From assembly GCA_045118975.1 (NCBI GenBank), contig JBGVCT010000009.1, positions 1 to 64,000 on the forward strand: DNA of 64,000 nt, in the 5' to 3' direction. The stretch is from RGIG6178 sp045118975 (GTDB lineage: Bacteria > Bacillota_I > Bacilli_A > RFN20 > DUOF01). This document shows positions 54,624 through 62,603 of the stretch, piece after piece. The notes beneath the pieces are model-generated. The model saw nothing but the letters and a program-made list of their open reading frames with translations, ran no database searches and had not been told where the DNA came from. The first letter of the stretch is position 1. Each line of letters opens with the position of its first letter. A program made the translations under genes and the position numbers.

Positions 54624-54647
54624 TTAATCCTTTAAATCGAGGATTAA
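54624..54647. repeat. inverted repeat flanking the -35 of the HEPN-like cassette promoter
   Basis: TTAATCC (54624-54630) and GGATTAA (54641-54647) are perfect 7-bp arms either side of the TTTAAA -35 element. Its position suits an operator for autoregulation. Confidence 0.5.
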
Positions 54648-54659
54648 TTAGTATATAAT
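54631..54659 (+). promoter_or_regulatory. promoter of the HEPN-like three-gene cassette
   Basis: TTTAAA (54631-54636) is 17 nt from a perfect TATAAT (54654-54659). The ribosome site AGAGGTG starts at 54671. Confidence 0.65.
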
Positions 54660-54683
54660 ATTAATTAATCAGAGGTGTTGAAG

Positions 54684-56714
54684 ATGAATAGAAATTCTTT
54701 GCAAATAGAATTAGATAAGCTTAGAACCTACCTAAGCAAACTAAAAAGGCAAAAATTAGGGACTAATGATTATGTTACCCACAGTTACATTTTAACTGGT
54801 ATGATAGAAACAATTTATTCCCTTGTATCAACAGGTGCTTATTATGCTGTTGATGGTTCTTTGGAAGAACTTTTTGATGCTATAACTCAAGCTAGAAACC
54901 TAGCAGTTCATTATGCTGAAGCAGACAACTACGCTAAAATGCTTGAAGTAGCTCAAAACATTGTTTTAAAGACCCCTAGAGAATTCGAAGACACAATCGC
55001 TGATGATTTAGACAAATATATAACTCAAGACTCTGATGACTATTTACTAGTATATAAAACAGATATTATTTCTATCAAAGATAGCGATGATATCTACAAA
55101 GATTCATATCTAATAGAAAATATCAGAACAAAAGAAAAGATTTATGTACCTAAAGAGCATCTTGTAATTATAGACAATAGGCATTCAGGAGGCACATCTT
55201 TCTTAGTAAGACTAAGCGATGATGCAAAAGTATACTATAAAGCAAATGATACAACTCCTACTACTATTGTTTCATTAAAAGAACTATATAAAAATCATAA
55301 GTTAGATACAGCCTATAGAGGTAAACCTAAAATCATAAAGTTTGATAACATCATCTCTAAAATGGCTAAATTAATAAAACAAGATCCATACGAGGATAAA
55401 CATTTTTCATATACATATGATAAAAAAACATTTCGTTCTAAAGCATATAATGTATTAAATGACTTCTTACAAAGAAGAGTAATCAATGAACGTTTTGTCT
55501 TTGGTCCTTTCAAGGTTGGTAGTTTTGCAGAAGATGCCAAAAAGAAAACAATTGCTATCCCTAGTGTAGATAAGAAAGAGCTTTTAAACCATGCATCACT
55601 AAAAGATATGTTCTACATTGAATTATTTTTAAAAGAGTATGGGGCATTCAAAGAAAAAATAAGAAGAATGGAAGGCAAAAGTGAAGAAGAAATAATGTAT
55701 GCTAAACAAGCATTATTGATAGAGTTATTCAAAAATGGACCTGCCTATTTATCTGAACACTTAATAAAGCATAATTCGGATTTTGCTTCTCTTTATTATG
55801 ATTTTAAAAAAGAGAGAAACATTCTTTCTCACAATCCTTTAAACGATGAAGAAAAAGCTAATATTATTGATAATTTAGAAAAATATAGTCAAGCCCTATA
55901 TGAAGTGTTACAACCTTCATATTCCCTTTATACAAAAGATAAAAGGAAATACCCGTATGCTTATCTAAATGGGGCTATACCAACTAGTGATGGAAAGTTT
56001 ATTCATAACAAATTAACTGAATACCATGTATATAAGCATACTGGAGAAACTATGGTTGTTGGTGGAGTTAAATACTTAAGATTAAATTATAAAGGTCATC
56101 CTAATTTGTATATTAAAGTAGATGGTTCTTTATATGTATATAACTATTTAACTGAGTCTTCATATGAATGTATCGCTCCTAAATCAGGAACACAAATTGT
56201 AGAAATAGATAAAAACGGGGTTGTTAAACCAAGTAAGGTTAATCTAGTAGAGGGTAAAGATCCTATTTTAGTAGACTTTGATCAAGATGCTATATTCCAA
56301 GCATATAACTACTTAAAATCTTATCCACAAGCAGACTCTAGTTATTTTGAATCTAAAAGTGGGGTTAAGTGTGCTCCAATTATTACTATCTATAGTGCTT
56401 ATGGACCTATGTATAGTGATAGACTAAAGAATTTCATTTTAAGAAGAAATAACCAACACTTCTTACCAAGAGAATTATTATCTTGTTGTAAGTGTAAATT
56501 TTATAATGACTTAAATAAGCCAATTGAAATTCTAGATAAAAACAATAATATTATTGCTACAATTTATTATGGACACGTAGCAAAAAATGGTATAATCACT
56601 CAAGTCTTAACTGATGGAACTACCCAAGCAATAGAACATGGTGACCCAGTTTCTAGAAGTTTAGACACAAGTGAAATAATCACTGAAGTTAAACTAGAAA
56701 GGAATAAAAGATGA
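54684..56714 (+). CDS. large protein with two HEPN-like Rx4H motifs, unknown function
   Basis: A 676-residue protein of no recognised named family. The N-terminal ~110 residues are a helical bundle carrying RNLAVHY (R71, H76), and a second helical region carries ERNILSH (R378, H383) followed by an amphipathic helix NLEKYSQALYEVL. R-N-x3-H in this setting is the hallmark of HEPN nucleases, where two such motifs form one RNase site. Between them (~110-220) and after them (410-676) are beta-rich regions; the end holds a CCKC cluster. Start: ATG 54684 with AGAGGTG 6 nt upstream; an in-frame GTG at 54675 is rejected. The stop overlaps the next start (ATGA). RNase activity is inference: the motif is short and could be coincidental. 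Confidence 0.6.
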   Translation: MNRNSLQIELDKLRTYLSKLKRQKLGTNDYVTHSYILTGMIETIYSLVSTGAYYAVDGSLEELFDAITQARNLAVHYAEADNYAKMLEVAQNIVLKTPREFEDTIADDLDKYITQDSDDYLLVYKTDIISIKDSDDIYKDSYLIENIRTKEKIYVPKEHLVIIDNRHSGGTSFLVRLSDDAKVYYKANDTTPTTIVSLKELYKNHKLDTAYRGKPKIIKFDNIISKMAKLIKQDPYEDKHFSYTYDKKTFRSKAYNVLNDFLQRRVINERFVFGPFKVGSFAEDAKKKTIAIPSVDKKELLNHASLKDMFYIELFLKEYGAFKEKIRRMEGKSEEEIMYAKQALLIELFKNGPAYLSEHLIKHNSDFASLYYDFKKERNILSHNPLNDEEKANIIDNLEKYSQALYEVLQPSYSLYTKDKRKYPYAYLNGAIPTSDGKFIHNKLTEYHVYKHTGETMVVGGVKYLRLNYKGHPNLYIKVDGSLYVYNYLTESSYECIAPKSGTQIVEIDKNGVVKPSKVNLVEGKDPILVDFDQDAIFQAYNYLKSYPQADSSYFESKSGVKCAPIITIYSAYGPMYSDRLKNFILRRNNQHFLPRELLSCCKCKFYNDLNKPIEILDKNNNIIATIYYGHVAKNGIITQVLTDGTTQAIEHGDPVSRSLDTSEIITEVKLERNKR

Positions 56715-56977
56715 AAAAAGAAATAGAATTAGCATATACTAGATTACCAAAATTACTTAATACATATGGTTTTTCTAAAGCATATATAAAAGTGGATCAT
56801 GAATCTACTAGAATTGTTTTATGTGAGCAAAAAAAACCACTTTCATTACAAGAGTGGTGTGATTTAGAAACTTTAATAAAATTAGATATAGCAAGAAATG
56901 TAAGTATCATAGGTAAGGAGCAAGAAGATAACTATGATGGATATTTACTTATAAAAGGAAGTGAAGACAATGCCTAA
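56711..56977 (+). CDS. small protein resembling a degenerate MNT nucleotidyltransferase, second gene of the HEPN-like cassette
   Basis: An 88-residue protein. The layout (LPKLLNTYGFSKAYIKVD, a short strand RIVLCEQ, then LQEWCDLETLIKLDIARNVS with strand IIGKE) follows the minimal nucleotidyltransferase (MNT) fold of HEPN/MNT systems, in which the closing segment is normally L-x-D-L-V. The catalytic GSxxxG and D-x-D residues are absent, so it would be inactive. It is coupled to the large gene by an ATGA overlap and to the third gene by an 8-nt overlap. The relation to MNT is a weak pattern judgement; the gene itself is well supported. Confidence 0.6.
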   Translation: MKKEIELAYTRLPKLLNTYGFSKAYIKVDHESTRIVLCEQKKPLSLQEWCDLETLIKLDIARNVSIIGKEQEDNYDGYLLIKGSEDNA

Positions 56978-57323
56978 TCAAGATTTTAATTTATTAGTAG
57001 CAGCTTTAAATAACTTAGAACATTTAAAAACTCTTGCTTCAAGTCCTGTATTATCTTCAAAAGAAGAATTCGCTTGCAATGATACATATATTAAAATGGG
57101 AGTAGGAGCCCTTGTAGAACTTGTAAATATCACTAATAAAATAAGTGCTACAACAGTACTAGTTAGCCCATATTTAACAAAAGAGTTACCTATGCTAAAT
57201 AGATACAAAGAATGTATCTTTAACCCAGATAACTCTGTTAATGCTTATAAATTATATGATTTCCTTACTCTAGAATTAAAAGGTCTAGAAGAGGAAGTAA
57301 GAAGATTAATTGTTAAAAGTTAA
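56970..57323 (+). CDS. helical protein resembling a degenerate HepT, third gene of the HEPN-like cassette
   Basis: A 117-residue all-helical protein. The segments MGVGALVELVNITNKIS and YKLYDFLTLELKGLEEEVRR can be laid over HepT (DUF86) proteins, where an x-IGEA-type helix is followed by the R-N-x3-H-x-Y motif and a D-L-x-x-L helix. The Rx4H motif is not preserved (LNRYKECIF at that place). ATG 56970 (overlap ATGCCTAA) is chosen over GTG 56961. The 3' end overlaps the convergent lipoprotein gene by 11 bp. Function unknown; possibly a non-catalytic partner of the large protein. Confidence 0.6.
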   Translation: MPNQDFNLLVAALNNLEHLKTLASSPVLSSKEEFACNDTYIKMGVGALVELVNITNKISATTVLVSPYLTKELPMLNRYKECIFNPDNSVNAYKLYDFLTLELKGLEEEVRRLIVKS

Positions 57324-58026
57324 TTATTAACTCAAGTACTTTTTCTGAAACAATAACATTAAGTTTAGAAGAATACATTCCTATAATCTTATTTTGGTCA
57401 TTTATAAAAATAGTACCACCATTAAGATTCATATCATTTAAACAATAAGACTTATAAGTAGTATCAAAATATGTCATGGTACTACTTTTTATATTGCTTT
57501 CAATAGTAGTTTTATGTATCCAAGAAACATTATCTACTTTAGCAACCACTTCACTATATTCTCCAAGGGAAGCAACACTTCCATAATAATCCCAATTACA
57601 AGTAAATATTGCTAATCCTGTAGTTATATCAACTTCATATAAATATGCACTGTATTCATTAGCGTATGAATCAATAAGTACATAACTAGCACTACTTGTT
57701 TGTTTTATTGCATTATAATCAGCCAAAATATAAGCATCAAATCCACTTATTCCTATTATAATGCCATTACTATATTTCTTATTAGAACCATAATAAGAAC
57801 TTCTTATTACTACAGTAGAATCTAAGGTTTCAGTAGTAAGTTCATTATAGAAATCCATAATATCTCTAGCCTTAGCCAATTCTTCATTTTCTTCCTTTAA
57901 TTCTTTAACTTCTTTTTCTAATAAATTAACTCTATTGATCAAAGAATTTTTATCAAAAGAGAAACTACAAGCACCTAAAAACAAAGTTAAAACAAGAGTA
58001 AAAACAGCAAGCAATTTCTTATTCAT
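57313..58026 (-). CDS. lipoprotein trypsin-fold pseudoprotease, paralogue of the upstream protease
   Basis: A 237-residue predicted lipoprotein: signal MNKKLLAVFTLVLTLFLGAC with a clean LGAC lipobox, then a coiled coil (VNLLEKEVKELKEENEELAK) and a trypsin-like domain. Laid over its neighbour, all three catalytic positions are lost: His in LTNNHVI becomes Asn in LADYNAI, Asp in EYDMALL becomes Gly in TTGLAIF, Ser in GNSGGML becomes Asn in NLNGGTIF. It is thus a likely non-catalytic partner or sensor on the outer face of the membrane. ATG 58026 overlaps the upstream stop by 8 nt, so the pair is coupled. Confidence 0.8.
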   Translation of the reverse strand: MNKKLLAVFTLVLTLFLGACSFSFDKNSLINRVNLLEKEVKELKEENEELAKARDIMDFYNELTTETLDSTVVIRSSYYGSNKKYSNGIIIGISGFDAYILADYNAIKQTSSASYVLIDSYANEYSAYLYEVDITTGLAIFTCNWDYYGSVASLGEYSEVVAKVDNVSWIHKTTIESNIKSSTMTYFDTTYKSYCLNDMNLNGGTIFINDQNKIIGMYSSKLNVIVSEKVLELIINF

Positions 58027-58864
58027 ATAAATCACCCACTTCAAAATCATTTAGTGTTAAAAACTCTATTATCTTACTAACACTACTACCAGCACCATAA
58101 GCAAATTCTCCACCTATAGTAAATCCATATGTGACAATTCCTACTATTTTATAATCATAATTAATAAGCATACCACCACTATTACCATTATTAGTAGGAG
58201 CATCATAATAGATACATTCATATTCAATATTTGATTCTTTATCAGCACAATCTTCACACTCTACAAAATCATATCTTAATACTTCTCCAAAAGTAATAAC
58301 ATTCCTTTTACCAAGTGGTTGACCAATAGCAATTATATTTTCTCTAACTTTAGGATCCTCACTTGCAAACTCAGCTACTCTTAAAGTCTCATATGCCTTA
58401 TTAAAAGATAATAAGGCCATATCATATTCAGGATCATAAAACTCTACTCTAGCTACATATTCATTATTTAAATAATCATATATGTAATAATTAGTCCTAC
58501 TAGGATTAAGTGTATATATAACATGATTATTAGTTAATACATAATATCTACCTGCATCTTCTTTAATAATAGTACCACTACCACTACTAACACTAGTACC
58601 AGTAAAAGTACCTCTAGACTCACTAGTAATCATAACATTAGATTTAATAACATCTAAATTTATCTTGTTAATAAGAGATATCATCTCTTCACTAGATAAA
58701 TTACCTGTTTTATCTTTTAAAGATTTATACTCTTCATTTAATTCTTCAAACTCACTAACAAGAGAATTATGTAATCTATTAAGTGAGATTAAAGAGTCTT
58801 TATTATCACATGCACAAAAAAGAACAGAAAACACGCATACTATTAACGTAACCACCTTTTTCAT
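58019..58864 (-). CDS. trypsin-like (S1C/HtrA-type) serine protease, predicted lipoprotein
   Basis: A 281-residue secreted protease. The N-terminus MKKVVTLIVCVFSVLFCAC ends in a plausible though atypical lipobox. A coiled-coil-like helix (LHNSLVSEFEELNEEYKSLK) precedes a trypsin fold with an intact triad: His in LTNNHVI, Asp in EYDMALLSF and Ser in NNGNSGGML. No PDZ domain follows, unlike classical HtrA. A CEDCADKESNIEYEC loop may hold disulfides or metal. ATG 58864 (GAGGTG upstream) is chosen; the longer frame would run through the promoter. First gene of a pair with a dead paralogue. Confidence 0.88.
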   Translation of the reverse strand: MKKVVTLIVCVFSVLFCACDNKDSLISLNRLHNSLVSEFEELNEEYKSLKDKTGNLSSEEMISLINKINLDVIKSNVMITSESRGTFTGTSVSSGSGTIIKEDAGRYYVLTNNHVIYTLNPSRTNYYIYDYLNNEYVARVEFYDPEYDMALLSFNKAYETLRVAEFASEDPKVRENIIAIGQPLGKRNVITFGEVLRYDFVECEDCADKESNIEYECIYYDAPTNNGNSGGMLINYDYKIVGIVTYGFTIGGEFAYGAGSSVSKIIEFLTLNDFEVGDLYE

Positions 58865-58883
58865 GCTATCACCTCTATTAATA

Positions 58884-58913
58884 ATTATAGTCTCAAACCA
58901 GACATTATTTCCA
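58884..58913 (-). promoter_or_regulatory. promoter of the protease pair
   Basis: On the minus strand TGGAAA (58913-58908) is 18 nt from a perfect TATAAT (58889-58884), about 20 nt before the ATG. Confidence 0.55.
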
Positions 58914-58986
58914 CCCATTAATAGAATTAAGAAATAAAATAAAACTATTTTTTATAAAAAAGATTAAAAAATGATGTAAAAACCTC

Positions 58987-59015
58987 TTGACTATGACTTC
59001 TCTTTGTATTATTAT
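58987..59015 (+). promoter_or_regulatory. promoter of tRNA-Gly
   Basis: TTGACT (58987-58992), 17-nt spacer, TATTAT (59010-59015); expected start near 59022. Confidence 0.7.
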
Positions 59016-59024
59016 TATCACGCA

Positions 59025-59043
59025 TCAGTTGTCAACCAACTGA
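59025..59043 (+). repeat. hairpin in the tRNA-Gly leader
   Basis: TCAGTTG-TCAAC-CAACTGA: 7-bp arms and a 5-nt loop between the predicted transcription start and the tRNA 5' end. Probably a leader hairpin removed by RNase P; it could also be a protein site. Confidence 0.5.
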
Positions 59044-59055
59044 TTTAATATACAT

Positions 59056-59129
59056 GCAGATGTAGTTCAATGGTAGAACACAACCTTGCCAAGGTTGCTA
59101 CGGGGGTCCGATTCCCCTCATCTGCTCCA
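59056..59129 (+). tRNA. tRNA-Gly (anticodon GCC)
   Basis: The cloverleaf is complete at 74 nt including an encoded CCA. Acceptor GCAGATG/CATCTGC is 7 bp, D stem GTTC/GAAC, anticodon stem CAACC/GGTTG with loop TTGCCAA, a 4-nt variable loop CTAC, and T stem GGGGG/CCCCT with one G-T pair. The T loop reads TCCGATT, so position 55 is C instead of the nearly universal U (pseudouridine). It is a single gene with its own promoter and terminator, just upstream of lysS. Confidence 0.95.
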
Positions 59130-59141
59130 ATAAAATACTCA

Positions 59142-59165
59142 AGAACACCTTAGGGTGTTCTTTTT
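59142..59165 (+). terminator. terminator of tRNA-Gly
   Basis: GAACACC-TTAG-GGTGTTC followed by five T. From here to the lysS promoter at 59273 no gene or element is seen. Confidence 0.88.
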
Positions 59166-59272
59166 CATTATTCATAACTGTCTATAAAGTCAAATAAACG
59201 ATATTTTTCTACAAATCCGGGTAATTTTATATTAATAAAATTCAAAACATTGTTGCCATTAAACAATATTTA

Positions 59273-59301
59273 TTGATAATAAATATAAATTATTCTATAA
59301 T
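59273..59301 (+). promoter_or_regulatory. consensus promoter of lysS
   Basis: TTGATA (59273-59278), 17-nt spacer, perfect TATAAT (59296-59301). The leader is only about 20 nt, too short for a T-box. Confidence 0.8.
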
Positions 59302-59326
59302 TAGTAAGTCAAAAGGAGTGAATACA

Positions 59327-60823
59327 ATGGAAGAAGTAGAATTAGACTTAACAGAACAAGAAGCAATAAGAAGGGCTAAACTTGATAAATATAAAGAAAA
59401 AGGCATCGATCCATTTGGAGAAAAATATGATAGAAACGCATGGAGTGAAGATTTAAAAGCTGAATATACTGGTTTGACTCATGAAGAGTTAGAAGAGAAA
59501 CATGTAGTTGTAAAAGTAGCTGGTAGAATCATGACTTTAAGAGATATGGGTAAAGTTGCATTTATGCATATTCAAGATAAAAAAGGAAAGATTCAAATTT
59601 ATTTAAGAAAAGATACTTTAGGTGAGGAAACTTGGGAAGTATTCAAATTAGCTGATATTGGAGATATCGTTGGTATTGAAGGTCAACTAATGGTTACTAA
59701 AACTGGAGAACTTTCAATCAAAGCTATTACATATACTCACTTAACTAAAGCTTTAAGACCATTACCTGAAAAGTTCCATGGTCTTCAAGATAAGGAAGAA
59801 GCTAGAAGAAGAAGATATGTAGACTTAATTATGAATGAAGATAGTAAGAGAATTGCTTTTGCTAGACCAAGAATTATAAGAGGTATCCAAAGATATCTAG
59901 ACAACTTAGGTTTTGTAGAAGTAGAAACTCCTATCCTTGATCATATTCTAGGTGGAGCTAGCGCTAGACCATTCGTTACTCATCACAATGCTTTAGATAT
60001 GGACTTCTATCTAAGAATTGCCACTGAATTACACTTAAAGAGATTAATCGTTGGTGGTATGGAAGGCGTATATGAGATTGGTAGATTATTCAGAAATGAA
60101 GGTATGGATGCTACTCATAACCCAGAATTTACTACAGTAGAAATTTATGAAGCATATGGTGATTTATCATCTATGATGGATTTAGCTGAAGGATTAATTA
60201 GAACTCTATCTAGAGATATCAGAGGTAGCGAAGTATTTGAATATCAAGGTAATACTCTAGATATGTCAAAACCATTTAAGAGACTTAGAATGGTTGATGG
60301 TATAAAAGAAATCACAGGTATCGATTTTGCATCTATCACTGATGTAAATGATGCAATCAAGTTAGCTGAAGAACATGGTATAGAACTTGGTGAACACGAA
60401 AAGAATTATGGACATATTGTTAACTTATTCTTTGAAAAGTATGTAGAAGAAACTCTAATTCAACCTACATTCTTATATGAGTATCCAATTGAGGTATCTC
60501 CACTTACTAAGAAAAATAAAGTTGATCCTAGATACACAGATAGATTCGAATTATTTATCAATGGTAAAGAATTTGGTAATGCTTATACTGAGTTAAATGA
60601 CCCAATTGATCAAAAAGAAAGATTCATCAACCAATTAAAAGAAAAAGAATTAGGTAATGATGAAGCTAATGAAATGGATATTGACTTTGTAGAATCTCTA
60701 GAATATGGTATGCCTCCTACTGGTGGTATTGGTATTGGTATAGATAGATTAGTTATGTTATTAACTAACACTGATACTATTAGAGATGTATTATTATTCC
60801 CTCACATGAAGAATAATAAATAA
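59327..60823 (+). CDS. lysS: lysyl-tRNA synthetase, class II
   Basis: A 498-residue enzyme charging tRNA-Lys. The N-terminal OB-fold (VKVAGRIMTLRDMGKVAFMH) binds the anticodon. The class II core shows motif 1 near RIIRGIQRYLDNLGFVEVET, motif 2 FRNEGMDATHNPEFTTVEIY and motif 3 GIGIGIDRLVMLLT. Length is usual. ATG 59327 is chosen for its AAAAGGAGTG ribosome site; the frame is open 18 codons upstream through the promoter. Monocistronic with a strong terminator. Confidence 0.98.
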   Translation: MEEVELDLTEQEAIRRAKLDKYKEKGIDPFGEKYDRNAWSEDLKAEYTGLTHEELEEKHVVVKVAGRIMTLRDMGKVAFMHIQDKKGKIQIYLRKDTLGEETWEVFKLADIGDIVGIEGQLMVTKTGELSIKAITYTHLTKALRPLPEKFHGLQDKEEARRRRYVDLIMNEDSKRIAFARPRIIRGIQRYLDNLGFVEVETPILDHILGGASARPFVTHHNALDMDFYLRIATELHLKRLIVGGMEGVYEIGRLFRNEGMDATHNPEFTTVEIYEAYGDLSSMMDLAEGLIRTLSRDIRGSEVFEYQGNTLDMSKPFKRLRMVDGIKEITGIDFASITDVNDAIKLAEEHGIELGEHEKNYGHIVNLFFEKYVEETLIQPTFLYEYPIEVSPLTKKNKVDPRYTDRFELFINGKEFGNAYTELNDPIDQKERFINQLKEKELGNDEANEMDIDFVESLEYGMPPTGGIGIGIDRLVMLLTNTDTIRDVLLFPHMKNNK

Positions 60824-60840
60824 TAACATTTATAACAAAT

Positions 60841-60870
60841 AAAAAAGCTGGATTTAATTCCAGCTTTTTT
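60841..60870. terminator. bidirectional terminator between lysS and the Gly-rich membrane protein gene
   Basis: AAAAAAGCTGGA / TCCAGCTTTTTT is a 12-bp stem with loop TTTAAT. Confidence 0.88.
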
Positions 60871-60875
60871 TGTTT

Positions 60876-61700
60876 CTATCTTCTTGAAACTTTTGTTCTT
60901 TCAGCGCTAGCTTTTGATATTGGCATAATTGTAAATTGTTCTACAGGAGTATAATTACTCTTTAACATTCTTACTTGAGCCTTATCTTTAGATAGTAAGA
61001 AGGCACCATTTGGGTTTGCTTTCAATTCATCAGTTAAATCATAACTTACTTCATCAATTGTAGTAACAAGACCCATATTACCATCTTCATCTCTTACTTC
61101 TGTTGCATAGCATACATAGTAACTTACTTTGTCATCTTGAACTTTAGCTTTACTAACATTTAAGATTATTCTTTCATCAGTAGTAGCTTGTGCTGTAGCA
61201 ACATTTTCGTTTTCTGATGATGTTACAAGTTCTGCTTCTTTTATAATCTCAGTAAGTTTTTCTAATAGCCCCTTAGTATCTAGGTCTTCAATATCATTCT
61301 TTTCAATATATTGAAGTACATCATAATATTGTTGCTCACTTACTTCATATGCACATGAGAAGAAATCAATATCATCACCCATCATATTCATTGCAGAACC
61401 AGTGAATTTAAATAAATACTCACTGTCATTGTTTGTGTACCAATCAAAATATGTTACATCTGCACTTTGATATTCCATGTGTGTAGCAATCAAATCATTA
61501 AGTTGAGCTTTTGCTTCATTTGTTGCCTTATCAGCAAATATACCTGCTACAGCTACTCCACCAACTAAAAGAAGAGTAACTGCACCAATGGCAATTGCTG
61601 CTGCAGGGTCCATATCTTTACCCAATAAATATCCAGCTGCGAATCCGCCACCGAATCCGCTGCCTCCGCCGCTTCCGCCGCCGCCACTAGCTAATCCCAT
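60876..61700 (-). CDS. Gly-rich membrane-anchored protein of unknown function
   Basis: A 274-residue protein. The first ~22 residues are a Gly/Ser run (GGGGSGGGSGFGGGF); one long hydrophobic helix follows (~31-56, AAAIAIGAVTLLLVGGVAVA) and then a ~215-residue soluble domain. The soluble part has alternating strands and a helical patch (VLQYIEKNDIEDLDTKGLLE) and ends with a basic tail SAERTKVSRR. No family is recognised. The Gly-rich stretch makes a local GC-rich island at about 61640-61690. Its ribosome site AGAGGTG precedes ATG 61700. Divergent from the ADP-ribosylglycohydrolase gene. Confidence 0.8.
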   Translation of the reverse strand: MGLASGGGGSGGGSGFGGGFAAGYLLGKDMDPAAAIAIGAVTLLLVGGVAVAGIFADKATNEAKAQLNDLIATHMEYQSADVTYFDWYTNNDSEYLFKFTGSAMNMMGDDIDFFSCAYEVSEQQYYDVLQYIEKNDIEDLDTKGLLEKLTEIIKEAELVTSSENENVATAQATTDERIILNVSKAKVQDDKVSYYVCYATEVRDEDGNMGLVTTIDEVSYDLTDELKANPNGAFLLSKDKAQVRMLKSNYTPVEQFTIMPISKASAERTKVSRR

Positions 61701-61792
61701 ATATCAACACCTCTTTATAATTATATTGTATAATATCCAAGCCCCGTTGAAAAGAAATCTCCTAAATTATCAACATATATTCCCCCATACTA

Positions 61793-61798
61793 TATAAT
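61793..61798 (+). promoter_or_regulatory. -10 element of the ADP-ribosylglycohydrolase gene
   Basis: Perfect TATAAT, 29 nt before the ATG; a poor -35 (TCAACA) lies 17 nt upstream. The ribosome site GAGGTG follows. Confidence 0.55.
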
Positions 61799-61826
61799 AT
61801 TTATTGTAAAGTAGAGGTGTTTTCTA

Positions 61827-62603
61827 ATGCTTGGAGCAATTATTGGAGACTTAGCTGGATCAATATATGAATATGATCAAATTAAAAAAGTAAGTAAAAT
61901 AACTATAGATAACATCATCGAAGAAGATGCTTTCTTTAGCGATGATACTATTTTAACTATAGCTATTTTAGATGCTATACTTACTAAATCTAGTTATGAA
62001 GACAAACTAAAAGAATGGGCTAATAAATATCTTAATTATCTTCCTAACCATACTCCTTATTTTAAGACAACCTTCTCTCCTGGATTTACTAAATGGGCAA
62101 ATAGTAGTGTAATTGGTACTAGCGCTGGAAATGGTGCTATGATGAGAGTATCACCTGTTGGCTATATGTTTAATACTAAAGAAGAAGTTATAGAAAATGC
62201 TAGACTTGCTACTATCCCCTCACACAACTCTAAAGAAGCAATAGAGGCAGCCCAAATTGTAGCACTAATCATCTTTTATGCTAGAAAGGGATATTCTAAG
62301 CAAGATATTATAAATGAGCTAAATTTAGAGATTAAAGAGCCAAATATAACATCTTTTAATTACACTTGTATGGATACAATAGATGTATGCTTATATTCTT
62401 TATTTAATTCTTCTTCATTTGAAGATGCCATTAGATTAGCTATATCATTTGGAGGAGATACTGATACTAATGCTTGTATTGTTGGAAGTATGGCTGAAGC
62501 TATGTATGGAATAAATACCAAACTTAAAGATAAAGCGATTTCTAAATTAGATAAAGAAATGGCTAATATAATAAATAAAGCTTATAAGAATAAAGTTAAA
62601 TAA
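61827..62603 (+). CDS. ADP-ribosylglycohydrolase family protein
   Basis: A 258-residue all-helical member of the DraG/ARH family, which removes ADP-ribose from proteins or related adducts using two metal ions. Seen: N-terminal LGAIIGDLAGSIYEY, metal site FFSDDTILTIAI, the GNGAMMRVSPVGYM segment, and the second metal site ISFGGDTDTNACIVGSMAEA. Both acidic clusters are intact, so it should be active; the substrate (protein, nucleic acid or small molecule) is unknown. Monocistronic. Confidence 0.9.
   Translation: MLGAIIGDLAGSIYEYDQIKKVSKITIDNIIEEDAFFSDDTILTIAILDAILTKSSYEDKLKEWANKYLNYLPNHTPYFKTTFSPGFTKWANSSVIGTSAGNGAMMRVSPVGYMFNTKEEVIENARLATIPSHNSKEAIEAAQIVALIIFYARKGYSKQDIINELNLEIKEPNITSFNYTCMDTIDVCLYSLFNSSSFEDAIRLAISFGGDTDTNACIVGSMAEAMYGINTKLKDKAISKLDKEMANIINKAYKNKVK

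Noticed and set aside
58865..58918. 18-codon extension of the serine protease
   Set aside because: It spans the -10 box of the predicted promoter; the shorter start exposes a proper lipoprotein signal.
59166..59326. T-box or lysine riboswitch before lysS
   Set aside because: The lysS promoter leaves a leader of about 20 nt, with no T-box bulge sequence or terminator in it.
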